DNA of 64,000 bases from Marinomonas atlantica (GTDB lineage Bacteria > Pseudomonadota > Gammaproteobacteria > Pseudomonadales > Marinomonadaceae): contig NZ_LTAW01000003.1 in the NCBI RefSeq assembly GCF_001639725.1, positions 1 to 64,000 of the forward strand, given 5' to 3'. Each line of letters opens with the position of its first letter. Position 1 is the first letter of the stretch. Shown here in pieces: positions 55,962 to 64,000 of the stretch. The position numbers and the translations under genes were made by a program. Below the pieces are notes generated by a model. The model made no database searches and had not been told where the DNA came from. It worked only from the letters and a program-made list of their open reading frames with translations.

Positions 55962-58097
55962 TTAGGCGTAGGCCTTGTTTTTTGGTAAAAACTTCTGCAA
56001 CTTCACGAATAAGGATCGGTATTTAATTATGGCCAGATGCTCTTGTTCATTTAAATGGTTCATAAGTTCTTCAACGCTGTCACTGTTCTCTATTTGCCAA
56101 GCGGCGCAGACTTTATGACGGTCGAATTGTTGGCTTTCCTGCTTCGGTAACTGAGCTAAGTGCCATGTGTAAAAGCCGACATTGTCGATGTAGTTTTTAA
56201 GTGGCACGTCTTGATCAGACTCTAATGGGTTATTCTGATCTAGTTGATGTATTTTTTGTCCAAGTCGCTGAACAATGGTCGTTGGTCGTCGCTCTTCTGG
56301 GCCTTTTAATAGACCAAGTTTTGATAGCAAGTTACCGCGTTTAGCGCTACCACTTAACCAAGACAAGGGGATAGAGTAAATAAGGCCGAATGTAATAGGT
56401 AAAGACCAATAAAATAATTGTGTGCTTAAAAAATAGGCACTTGCGGCTAGAAGTAGACCAAAAATGGTGTGATAAATATGAGCGCGGGTCGTTTCAGACC
56501 ATTTATTGGCACCGTCATCACGCGATTGAGGCTTCCAGCCACTGTCTCTTCCTTTAAGGACATCCATTACGACTAGGAATTGAGAGAACATTAGGATAGG
56601 GGCGTACAAGGCAGAAACAAGAACCTCTAGTAATGTGTCCAACGTCAACATAATAGGGCCGCCAAACTTTCGGCATTGGCGCCAATGAAGCATGGCATTA
56701 AGCCAGCCAAAAAGTTTAGGTGCTAATACTAACGCCATGGAAAGCACAAACAGTGACCGAGCTCTTTCAAAGTCAAACACCGGCCAATTTGGAAAAAGCG
56801 ATAAGTTACTGAAGTATTCAGGACGAACAAAATGGGCTTGTACTGCTAGAGCAAAACCGACTGAGATCAGCGCAAACCAAAAAACCGCGCTGAAGTAAGA
56901 GAAAATCCCCGTCATTAGATGCATGCGAGAGGCAAAATGAAGCCCTTTCGCATTAACAAATGCTTTATGCTGCAAGTTCCCTTGACACCAGCGGCGGTCT
57001 CGTACCATAACATCGATAAGTGATGGCGGTGCTTCTTCATAGGATGCCTGTAGGTCGGTATCAAATCGAACCCCCCAGCCCGCGCGACGCAGCAATGCCG
57101 CCTCGATAAAATCATGGCTCATTACATGACCACCAAATGGTGCTTTACCTGGCAAGATGGGCAATCCGCACGCCTCTGCAAAGGCTTTGGTACGAATGAT
57201 AGCGTTATGACCCCAAAAGTTAGACGCATTGCCATGCCATGTGGTTAAGCCCGCTGCGTAGATAGGGCCAAAACATTGATTGGCAAACTGCTGAATACGG
57301 CTATATAGCGTATCAGCACGTATAATAGTTGGTAGTGTCTGGATCAAACCTAAAGAAGGTTCAGCTGCCATACGGCGTGACATGGAAGTAAGGCATTCGG
57401 CGCTCATTAAGCTGTCGGCATCCAGCACGATCATGCATTCATAATCGCTGCCAAAGCGAGTGACCCACTCTGAGACGTTGCCGGCTTTACGTTCTGCATT
57501 ATTAAGGCGTCGACGGTAGTAAATAGGGCAACTATTTTCGTCTTGATTCAAGATAGGATAAAAGGTTAGTTTCTCTTTTATACTGTTCTCGGCTTGATTT
57601 GTGTCACTTAAGATAAAGAATGCGAACTTGCCTGGTGCTTTTTCAACGAGGTCATCGTGCATGGCTTCGATGCTTGCGCGAATACGAACAGGGTCCTCGT
57701 TATAAACGGGTAATAGGATAGCCGTTACCCCCTCGGTATCTTCCTCTCTTCGCTTCTGGCTGAACGGCGAAAGCTTGAAAATAAGGCCTAATGTCGCTTG
57801 GCTAAACGCAAATGAAATCCAAGTGAAGTTGATACAGAAAAGCGTTAGGAATAACCACTGTAACCAAGTGATTTGATTCGTGCTCAATACCTCATACATC
57901 TCTTTAGCTCCGTAGGCTGATAGCCCAAGAGTGACTACGATGATAAATAGGCGCGATATCAGTGTCGTTATCAAAAAACGCTGATTTTGCTTTTTAGCTG
58001 TTTTTTTTGTTTCATCAACCTCATGACGAGGCATGTCTAAATTTGCTTCACTAGGTAATGCATAGAGCCCTGATTCTTTCATTCTATGATCCATCAT
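55962..58097 (-). CDS. opgH: Glucans biosynthesis glucosyltransferase OpgH (MdoH)
   Basis: 711 residues. An inner-membrane family 2 glycosyltransferase that makes the linear beta-1,2 glucan backbone of osmoregulated periplasmic glucans. The catalytic domain shows DADSL, GHNAIIRTKAF and the RDRRWCQGN acceptor motif, followed by several membrane segments. ATG 58097 overlaps the opgG stop by one base (TAATG); 58094 is an equal alternative. The cytoplasmic N-terminal part before the first membrane segment is only about 45 residues, against about 140 in E. coli. Second gene of the operon. Confidence 0.9.
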   Translation of the reverse strand: MMDHRMKESGLYALPSEANLDMPRHEVDETKKTAKKQNQRFLITTLISRLFIIVVTLGLSAYGAKEMYEVLSTNQITWLQWLFLTLFCINFTWISFAFSQATLGLIFKLSPFSQKRREEDTEGVTAILLPVYNEDPVRIRASIEAMHDDLVEKAPGKFAFFILSDTNQAENSIKEKLTFYPILNQDENSCPIYYRRRLNNAERKAGNVSEWVTRFGSDYECMIVLDADSLMSAECLTSMSRRMAAEPSLGLIQTLPTIIRADTLYSRIQQFANQCFGPIYAAGLTTWHGNASNFWGHNAIIRTKAFAEACGLPILPGKAPFGGHVMSHDFIEAALLRRAGWGVRFDTDLQASYEEAPPSLIDVMVRDRRWCQGNLQHKAFVNAKGLHFASRMHLMTGIFSYFSAVFWFALISVGFALAVQAHFVRPEYFSNLSLFPNWPVFDFERARSLFVLSMALVLAPKLFGWLNAMLHWRQCRKFGGPIMLTLDTLLEVLVSALYAPILMFSQFLVVMDVLKGRDSGWKPQSRDDGANKWSETTRAHIYHTIFGLLLAASAYFLSTQLFYWSLPITFGLIYSIPLSWLSGSAKRGNLLSKLGLLKGPEERRPTTIVQRLGQKIHQLDQNNPLESDQDVPLKNYIDNVGFYTWHLAQLPKQESQQFDRHKVCAAWQIENSDSVEELMNHLNEQEHLAIIKYRSLFVKLQKFLPKNKAYA

Positions 58098-59659
58098 TAT
58101 CTTAACCAACGGTATAGCCACGTCGCTGCAAGCGGCGTGTCACCATCCTTTAATTGCACGCGTAATTCAGCTGAGTTAGCACTATCTGGGTCAAATGTTA
58201 CGAACGCTCTGAGACCTTCTTCATAGGGGTTAGGTGCGACATGCGCTTCGATAATATTGCCTTGGCTAATACTTGCTTCAACTTCTACAGAGTTAATGTC
58301 TTGGACTTCAATGTTGTTAAAATCGATGACAACTTGAGGGTGTTCAGCGGCGAGTTTTTGACCTTGAGCACTGCGCACCACATGTGGTTTACCAGACAGC
58401 ACAGGCGTGTCATTCGTCAGAGTTAAGCGGTATGAATAGTTGAAAGGCTCACCTTTTTTCAAGGCTTTTTCAGGCTGCCAATAGGCGACGATATTATCGT
58501 TTGCTTCTGAATTTGATGGGATCTCAACAAGCTCAATATGACCTTTGCCCCAGTCATTCAGAGGTTTTACCCAAATAGATGGGCGTGTTTGATAATGCGC
58601 CTCTAGATCTAAATAATCCTCAAAGTCTCGATTACGCTGAATCAAACCAAACCCTTGAGGTGTTTGATCCATGAATGCGCTTATTTGAAGGTTCTCAGGG
58701 TTCATAAGAGGGCGCCACAATGTTTCACCGCGCCCCGTTTGAATTTGTAAACCTTCAGAATCATGCACTGCACGTCGATAATCCTCTGTTTCAGGATGAT
58801 CCATCGCACCGTTAAACATATACATTGATGTTAAAGGCGCGAGTCCCACATGTTGAAGATCTTTTCTTGGAAACAGTGTGGCTTCCACATCGATTCGTGT
58901 TGGCGCTCCTGGGAAAATACCGAAGCGGTATGCGCCCGTTACACTTTTACTGTCTAACAGTGCATGTACAACAATGGCTTGTTGCGAAGAGGAAGGGCGC
59001 TCTATCCAGAAATGTCGAAACACCGGAAATTCTTCACCTGTTGGCTGAGCCACATCCAGTGCCAGTCCTCTCGCAGAGATACCATAATTCTGCCCTTTTG
59101 ACACAGCGCGGAAATAGCTTGCCCCTTGAAAAACAATAAATTCGTCTTTGTAATCAGGACGGTTAATCGGGTAATGCAAACGTAGACCTGCAAATTTACC
59201 GACGTCTGAAATAAGTTGATCGATTTCATCAGTAGGCGTTACGAATGAATCCTCAGTTGCTTGTATCGGGTACGCTTTACCACTTTCAACGGCATCGATT
59301 TCCACTAAGTCTTTATATAGAAAGCCAGGAGCAAACAGCTGGATAGAAAATTGGGTAGGAGATTTACCCCACACCGCTTGGTTTTGCTGAAAATTAATTT
59401 GACGATAGGTATCGTAATCAAGGTTGTTAAGAGCATCAGGCGCACGAGCTGGGTCTTGCATCGGCTGTTGTGCGAGCTGCTGTGCCAAGTCAATGACTGT
59501 CTTTCGACTGAAACTGTAGCCTTGATCCATTTCTTGGGGGTTAGCATCTTCCAAGGAGTTGGGTGCTGATAGCGAAGATGTATTGTTCTCTGCCATGAGC
59601 CCTGAGCTAAAGCATACGGATGCAATCAGTGGTAATGTGAGCGTGGTGAGTTTTTTCAT
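58097..59659 (-). CDS. opgG: Periplasmic glucan biosynthesis protein OpgG (MdoG)
   Basis: 520 residues from ATG 59659, with a Sec signal peptide (KKLTTLTLPLIASVCFSSG). It is not the twin-arginine type of OpgD, so OpgG is preferred. Typical segments are SFSRKTVIDLAQQLAQQP, RQINFQQNQAVWG, FRHFWIERPSS, LTSMYMFNGAMDHP and a C-terminal Ig-like domain. The protein acts in the periplasm on the glucan chain produced by OpgH. First gene of the operon. Confidence 0.9.
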   Translation of the reverse strand: MKKLTTLTLPLIASVCFSSGLMAENNTSSLSAPNSLEDANPQEMDQGYSFSRKTVIDLAQQLAQQPMQDPARAPDALNNLDYDTYRQINFQQNQAVWGKSPTQFSIQLFAPGFLYKDLVEIDAVESGKAYPIQATEDSFVTPTDEIDQLISDVGKFAGLRLHYPINRPDYKDEFIVFQGASYFRAVSKGQNYGISARGLALDVAQPTGEEFPVFRHFWIERPSSSQQAIVVHALLDSKSVTGAYRFGIFPGAPTRIDVEATLFPRKDLQHVGLAPLTSMYMFNGAMDHPETEDYRRAVHDSEGLQIQTGRGETLWRPLMNPENLQISAFMDQTPQGFGLIQRNRDFEDYLDLEAHYQTRPSIWVKPLNDWGKGHIELVEIPSNSEANDNIVAYWQPEKALKKGEPFNYSYRLTLTNDTPVLSGKPHVVRSAQGQKLAAEHPQVVIDFNNIEVQDINSVEVEASISQGNIIEAHVAPNPYEEGLRAFVTFDPDSANSAELRVQLKDGDTPLAATWLYRWLR

Positions 59660-59732
59660 AAAAGTGAACAATTCAAGTCTCAAAAAAGTGGGTAGGTCCA
59701 GCCTAAACAGTTACTTGGCTAGCCTAGTTATC

Positions 59733-59753
59733 TAATCATTATGATAATGATTA
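59733..59753. promoter_or_regulatory. Palindrome resembling a Fur/Zur-type operator upstream of opgG
   Basis: A 21-bp odd palindrome: ten bases (TAATCATTAT) and their exact complement around a central G, containing GATAATGAT. It lies 74 bp before the opgG start. The hexamer GATAAT is Fur-like, but the half-sites are oriented as ATTAT-G-ATAAT, so the binding protein is uncertain. Confidence 0.4.
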
Positions 59754-59969
59754 ATAAGCGCAACAGTGTGATTTTGCTGTCGAGAAAGCGCAAAGAAAAC
59801 GGAATGTATGGGGGCTGCATTTATACATTGTAAAGACTGTATAATTGACTGATTAAGAAAGGAAATATCGTATACAAATAAGATGCATTTGCACCGTAAA
59901 AAGGCGTTTTTGGCCCTTATTTTCATACGTCATGCTTAACACTAAGAGATAACTTTATAGGAGTGCTCA

Positions 59970-60551
59970 ATGGCATTATTGCTGGTTGGATTGGTATTGT
60001 TTATCGGAATTCATTCGATACGTCTATTTGCGCCTGATTGGCGAGAATTTATGATGCAGCAGTTAGGCAAAAATAACTGGAAAATACTGCATGCTGCTGT
60101 GGCTATTATTGGGCTGCTGACAACGATCATGGGATATGGGTATGCTCGTTACAGTGCTGAATGGTTATGGTTTCCTCCTGTTTGGACACGTCATGTTGCT
60201 GCGCTAATCATCCTGTTCGCGTTTATTTATATCGCCGCTGCCGCTATGCCGTATTCGAAGATTAAAGCTCGTGTTGGTGTACCAATGGTGGTCGGTATAA
60301 AACTCTGGGCATTTGCTCATTTAATCAGCAATGGAACGACGGCGGATGCCGTACTTTTTGGTAGCTTTTTAGCTTGGGCGGTAGCGAACTTCGTGATTTC
60401 AAAACGTCGTATTAAGCAGCAAGGTGAGACGTTTTTGGCGCCAGATTTCAAGTATGACTTTATTGCCGTGGTGGTGGGAGTGTTAGCGTACGTTGCTGTT
60501 GCATTTTATTTACACGGATTATTAATTGGTGTTGCACCTTTTGCGGTGTAG
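59970..60551 (+). CDS. NnrU family membrane protein
   Basis: 193 residues with about six membrane segments. NnrU-type features are GLVLFIGIHSIRLFAPDWRE, HAAVAIIGLLTTIMGYG, WFPPVWTRHVAALIILFAF and LISNGTTADAVLFGSFLAWA. The family was named for a gene near nitric-oxide metabolism and is related to isoprenoid desaturase-like proteins, but its function is unsettled. GGAGTG precedes ATG 59970. Single gene, strong shared terminator. Confidence 0.87.
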   Translation: MALLLVGLVLFIGIHSIRLFAPDWREFMMQQLGKNNWKILHAAVAIIGLLTTIMGYGYARYSAEWLWFPPVWTRHVAALIILFAFIYIAAAAMPYSKIKARVGVPMVVGIKLWAFAHLISNGTTADAVLFGSFLAWAVANFVISKRRIKQQGETFLAPDFKYDFIAVVVGVLAYVAVAFYLHGLLIGVAPFAV

Positions 60552-60561
60552 ATCAATCCAA

Positions 60562-60596
60562 ATAAAAACGCCCAGCTGTATGCTGGGCGTTTTTAT
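60562..60596. terminator. Bidirectional terminator between NnrU and MCP genes
   Basis: A perfect 15-bp stem (60562-60576 with 60582-60596) around a 5-nt loop, with A and T runs inside the stem, between convergent stops. Confidence 0.92.
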
Positions 60597-60603
60597 AGTG
60601 ATT

Positions 60604-62508
60604 TTAGCTTTTAAAGTAATGTACGTTTTCTTTTAGATCTCTGGTTAGTTTTGCAAGCTGGTTAGCAGTCTCAGAGTTTTCCTGAGCAAACAGCACCATT
60701 TCTTGAGCACCGTTATCTACTTCTGTCGTATTCTCACTAATGTCTTTTGACACACTGGTTTGCTGCTCTGTGGCACTAGCAATCTGCGTTGCACGATCAC
60801 TAATACTCGTAATAAGCTCCTTGATTTCATCAAAACTCTCTCGTGCAGTGCGAATGTCTTCTACGCTTCGCTCAGACTTATCAAAGCTACGCTGAATTTG
60901 TGTGACGGCGTTGCCACTGCTAACTTGCAGGTTTTCAATCATTTTTTGGATTTCTTCTATGGAGCTGTAAGTGCGCTGACTCAGAACACGAACTTCATCT
61001 GCTACAACTGCAAACCCTCGTCCTTGTTCACCAGCACGGGCAGCTTCAATAGCCGCATTTAAGGCAAGCAAGTTTGTTTGCTCTGCAATTCCTGATATTG
61101 TGTTAAGAATAGAGTTTATATTCTCAGCATCTTGACTAACTTGCTGAATAACACTTGATACAGAGCTAACCTCATCGGCTAGCTGCTGAATGCTGTTCTG
61201 ACTGGCATCAATTTGTGCTTGTCCAGCTTCACTGGACAAAACAGCATTATCAGCATTACGAGCTGTTTCAAGTGCGTTAGTGGCAATTTCTTGAGTCGCT
61301 TGAGCCATTTCATAAACCGCAGTTGCGACCATTGTGATACTACTTTGTTGGGCAATTAATCGATCATGGCTATGGCTAGAAGTAGAATTTATAGATTGAG
61401 CTTGTTGCGAAAGGTTGCTCTCAATCGCTTTCACATTATTAATGGTACCTTGAAGCCGCCCAACAAATTGGTTGAATCCATTTACCAAGTCTGCCACTTC
61501 ATCGCGGCTGTTTACCGTAATTCGTGCTGTTAGATCGGCGTCACCTTCTGCAATATCTTGTAAACGCGAAGTAACATCACGCAAACCTTTTAAAAGCAAC
61601 TGTGACACTTTGAAAATGATAAATGAGATGATGATTAGCAAAATGATACTGAAGAGTAATGCGCTTTTTGCAAACTCATGGATTGGGGTCATCAGTGTAT
61701 CTTTATCCATGATCAATGCGAGTGTCCAACTGGTTTCCCCTAACTCTTTTAAATATGCGAATTTTGTTATGCCATTTAAATTAATCTCTTTAAAAGCAAA
61801 GGATGTATCGGCCTGTTGGAGGTCTTCAGATGTAATTTGATAGCTAGATTCGGTAATATTTTTTTGGATTAAATCTTTATTTTGATGAGCCAGTATTTCG
61901 CCAGATTTACCTATTAAAATCAGCTCACCATTTCCAAGAACATCCAACTCAAGTATACGGTCAAGTAGATCTTCTAAAAACACTAATCCACCAATGGCAC
62001 CTGCGAATTTGCCATTGACGATAATAGGTTGAACAAAGGTCATTGACAATTTACCGGTAGATGACGAAGTATAAGGTGCTGTTATGAAAGCCTTATTCGA
62101 TGACTTGGCATCTTTATACCACGAGCGAACTCGAGGGTCGTAGCCCGCACTGTTTAAACTCGGGTCATGACGGTACATATTTCCATTTTCTAATCCCAAA
62201 AATGTCATACCAAAACCAAGACTAGACTGAGCTTGTTGCAAGATTGGTAATATTTCAGCTTCACTTTCACTTTGAGTAAGTGAAGCTTCTAAGTGCATCT
62301 TGATGGTTTGCATCGTGCTCTCACGGTCGTTATACCAGTTGGTTAGGTATATATTAATAGCTGATGCTTGTGAGGCAGACTCTGATTGAATGCTATTTTG
62401 ATTCGCAGAGTCGAATTTGCTAAAAGCTAACCAAGCGACCGCAACGGTTACAATCATGACTGCGAGAATGCTTTGCAGGGTGATTTTAGTCTGCAATGAT
62501 AGATTCAT
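60604..62508 (-). CDS. Methyl-accepting chemotaxis protein, dCache type
   Basis: 634 residues. Membrane segments at about 9-28 and 280-303 bracket a periplasmic dCache domain: [24 protein letters not shown] (contains DPRVRSWY, the dCache motif), [22 protein letters not shown], and [21 protein letters not shown] domain ([23 protein letters not shown] in parts) and the MCP signalling domain with the standard tip follow. The ligand could be an amino acid or small organic acid, not resolvable by eye. Monocistronic; a strong terminator follows. Confidence 0.9.
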   Translation of the reverse strand: MNLSLQTKITLQSILAVMIVTVAVAWLAFSKFDSANQNSIQSESASQASAINIYLTNWYNDRESTMQTIKMHLEASLTQSESEAEILPILQQAQSSLGFGMTFLGLENGNMYRHDPSLNSAGYDPRVRSWYKDAKSSNKAFITAPYTSSSTGKLSMTFVQPIIVNGKFAGAIGGLVFLEDLLDRILELDVLGNGELILIGKSGEILAHQNKDLIQKNITESSYQITSEDLQQADTSFAFKEINLNGITKFAYLKELGETSWTLALIMDKDTLMTPIHEFAKSALLFSIILLIIISFIIFKVSQLLLKGLRDVTSRLQDIAEGDADLTARITVNSRDEVADLVNGFNQFVGRLQGTINNVKAIESNLSQQAQSINSTSSHSHDRLIAQQSSITMVATAVYEMAQATQEIATNALETARNADNAVLSSEAGQAQIDASQNSIQQLADEVSSVSSVIQQVSQDAENINSILNTISGIAEQTNLLALNAAIEAARAGEQGRGFAVVADEVRVLSQRTYSSIEEIQKMIENLQVSSGNAVTQIQRSFDKSERSVEDIRTARESFDEIKELITSISDRATQIASATEQQTSVSKDISENTTEVDNGAQEMVLFAQENSETANQLAKLTRDLKENVHYFKS

Positions 62509-62622
62509 TGGAGGTTCCTTTTATATGCAAATAACAGACAAGTGATACAAGTTTTATAGACTATAAAGCACCGTTTTTAATAGAGTTATTTTGTTATTAA
62601 AGGTTATCCATAAATAATTGTT

Positions 62623-63738
62623 ATGATTAAGAGGGCTTTTAAAAAAGTGACTATTAGAACAACGTTAAAGAGCCTAGTGGTATTAAACAAAGTTAGTCGT
62701 CCATGGCATCTACCTGTGACGACTGGTGTAACAATTGGTGCGCCCGCTGTTATTGGTGCGTTAACTGGAACATTTAATGATGCCATGATCGCAAGCTTAG
62801 GTGCGATGGTGTTTTTATACATGAGCCCAAATCGTACAACGTCTCGAATGTTGACGATGATCCTCTGTACCTTTGGTTTCATGGCGTGCTTAACACTGGC
62901 AACCCTTGCGGCTGTGGTACCTGGGTTGGCTCCGGTTGGCTTATTTATGATTGCCTTGGCCGTTATTGTGATCACAAGATATTACTGCCTTCCTCCACCA
63001 GGAAGCTTCTTTTTTATATTAGCATCTTGTGTCGCGATGGCGATGCCATTTGACTTTTCCGCAATCCCAATGCGAGTAGGCTTAATTGCATTAGGGGGAT
63101 TATGGGCTGTGCTTATGGCTTTCATTTATAGCCTTTTTACCGGCGCTCATAAAACAACATATACTCCTGTAGAAGTTGATCCAAGAGTAAATGCTATATT
63201 GTTAGAAGCATTATTTTTAAGTGTGTGCATTAGTGGCTCATATGCTTTTACTTTAATCTTAAGTCTTGATAACCCTTACTGGGTGCCAATTTCGTGTGCT
63301 GCAATATTACAGGGTGCGACGTTCCGAATGGTTTGGCACAGAAATATTCATCGTATAGTGGGCACGTCTATTGGCATGCTGCTCGCAAGCTTCATATTCT
63401 CGTTTCATCCATCACCCATTGTGCTAGCTCTTTTGATATGCGTTCTACAAACTATAATAGAAGTATTTATTGTAAAAAATTATGCCCTAGCAGTGACTTT
63501 TATTACGCCATTGACCGTTATTATGGCTGAGATTACTTCGACTGGAATGGATGCGTCGGTCCTACTTGAGCAGCGTATGATAGATATTGTTTTAGGTAGT
63601 TTTATAGGTTTTATCGCGGGAGCGATTTTTCATCGTACGAGTTTATTTAACTCACTAGAGAAAAAAATGGATGAGCGTAGCCGATTATCAGAGCTATTAT
63701 TTTCTCGCACACATGAGTCAAACCATTCGGATCAGTAA
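62623..63738 (+). CDS. FUSC family membrane protein
   Basis: 371 residues with about ten membrane segments arranged as two similar halves, as in fusaric-acid-resistance (FUSC)-like proteins. Visible features are PVTTGVTIGAPAVIGALTGTFNDAMIAS (by its parts), ASLGAMVFLYMSPNRTTS and DNPYWVPISCAAILQG, then RIVGTSIGMLLASFIFSF. The C-terminus is a cytoplasmic helix rich in charged residues. A role in export of aromatic acids or similar is possible for the family, but the substrate is unknown. It begins at ATG 62623. Confidence 0.75.
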   Translation: MIKRAFKKVTIRTTLKSLVVLNKVSRPWHLPVTTGVTIGAPAVIGALTGTFNDAMIASLGAMVFLYMSPNRTTSRMLTMILCTFGFMACLTLATLAAVVPGLAPVGLFMIALAVIVITRYYCLPPPGSFFFILASCVAMAMPFDFSAIPMRVGLIALGGLWAVLMAFIYSLFTGAHKTTYTPVEVDPRVNAILLEALFLSVCISGSYAFTLILSLDNPYWVPISCAAILQGATFRMVWHRNIHRIVGTSIGMLLASFIFSFHPSPIVLALLICVLQTIIEVFIVKNYALAVTFITPLTVIMAEITSTGMDASVLLEQRMIDIVLGSFIGFIAGAIFHRTSLFNSLEKKMDERSRLSELLFSRTHESNHSDQ

Positions 63739-63782
63739 ATATACTCAGTTCTTTATTGCCTCTAAAGTTGTTAAAGTGCGCC

Positions 63783-63950
63783 TGTTGAAGGGTGCTTTGT
63801 AAAAAGTGAAACGGGAAATAGGGAATCAGCTATTACTGATGATCCTATACTGCCCCCGCAACGGTAGGTAACAGCAAGGATTGCACGGCAGTCACCACTG
63901 ATTTTTGGGAAGGTGGCTGTAAACGTTACCGAGTCCGGAGACCGGCCATT
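63783..63950 (+). promoter_or_regulatory. Cobalamin riboswitch
   Basis: The conserved B12 elements occur in order: GGTGCTTT, AAAAGTGAAACGGGAA, GGGAATCAG, the core CTGCCCCCGCAACGGTA, GTCACCACTG, TGGGAAGGTGGC and the B12 box AGTCCGGAGACCGGCC (63932-63947). The controlled gene lies just beyond the right edge: AGGAGG at 63993-63998 is its ribosome-binding site. A likely target is a cobalamin or cobalt uptake or synthesis gene, repressed when adenosylcobalamin is plentiful. Confidence 0.95.
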
Positions 63951-64000
63951 TGACTTCTGTTCTTTTCTCATACGGGTGGTATGAAAACCATTAGGAGGCA

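Noticed and set aside
59970..60551. Denitrification island suggested by NnrU and pseudoazurin
   Set aside because: The two genes are 10 kb apart with no nitrite, NO or N2O reductase genes in the window.
1..64000. Mobile elements, prophage, CRISPR arrays and tRNA genes
   Set aside because: No transposase, integrase, phage structural gene, regularly spaced repeats or tRNA cloverleaf was seen by eye; a tRNA or covariance scan would be needed to be sure.

Overview
The window looks like a chromosomal segment of a marine gammaproteobacterium, most likely Oceanospirillales and close to Marinomonas. This is inferred from protein character and moderate AT-richness, not from a database match. Supporting features are a 531-residue Pseudomonas-type isocitrate lyase facing malate synthase G, many methyl-accepting chemotaxis proteins (MCPs), a betaine ABC operon, OpgGH glucan genes and pseudoazurin. 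No transposase, phage gene, CRISPR array or tRNA was seen. The left edge is the 3' end of a 5S rRNA gene, so an rRNA operon lies just outside.

Layout. 1-2.1 kb: 5S tail, a DUF2058 protein and a PPK2 kinase. 2.1-13.2 kb: transport and regulation. This holds an orphan solute-binding protein, a GST-like protein, a glycine-betaine/proline ABC operon on the minus strand (binding protein, permease, ATPase, with a hairpin after the first gene), a homocysteine methyltransferase, a polar amino-acid ABC operon followed by a LysR regulator, and an MFS exporter. 13.2-17.3 kb: PAP2 phosphatase, an MCP with a periplasmic CxxCH haem-c motif, a GNAT protein, a YjbR protein and a glutathione peroxidase. 17.5-21.7 kb: divergent glyoxylate-shunt genes aceA and glcB. 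21.8-23.2 kb: an outer-membrane barrel and a lumazine synthase under an FMN riboswitch. 23.4-29.1 kb: two small unknown genes (one apparently frameshifted), then cobW and cobN. 29.3-35.5 kb: an unknown protein, an MCP, and a two-gene unit of a periplasmic binding protein plus a membrane GGDEF/EAL protein.

35.6-39.9 kb is the most interesting region. It is a five-gene operon with overlapping or nearly touching genes: a thermostable-hemolysin-family protein, an AMP-forming acyl ligase, a haem-oxygenase-like diiron protein, an SDR and a periplasmic helical-repeat protein. It reads like a small biosynthetic pathway acting on an acyl substrate, not a toxin locus.

40-49.7 kb: ABC-F protein YbiT, a tandem HD-GYP protein, an LpxR-like lipid A deacylase, an HBM-type MCP, a DUF2789 protein, a large secreted phytase-like esterase and pseudoazurin. 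49.7-54.2 kb: a siderophore-type iron uptake system (binding protein divergent from permease, ATPase and an MFS transporter) with two Fur-like sites between the divergent genes. 54.2-59.7 kb: two outer-membrane barrels, then opgG-opgH with a Fur-like palindrome upstream. 60-64 kb: an NnrU-family protein, a fourth MCP, a FUSC-type membrane protein, and a cobalamin riboswitch whose target gene starts just past the right edge.

Overall this is core and semi-core chromosome with emphasis on chemotaxis (four MCPs with different sensor modules), cyclic-di-GMP signalling and nutrient uptake. Many gene ends carry strong hairpin terminators, often serving convergent genes.
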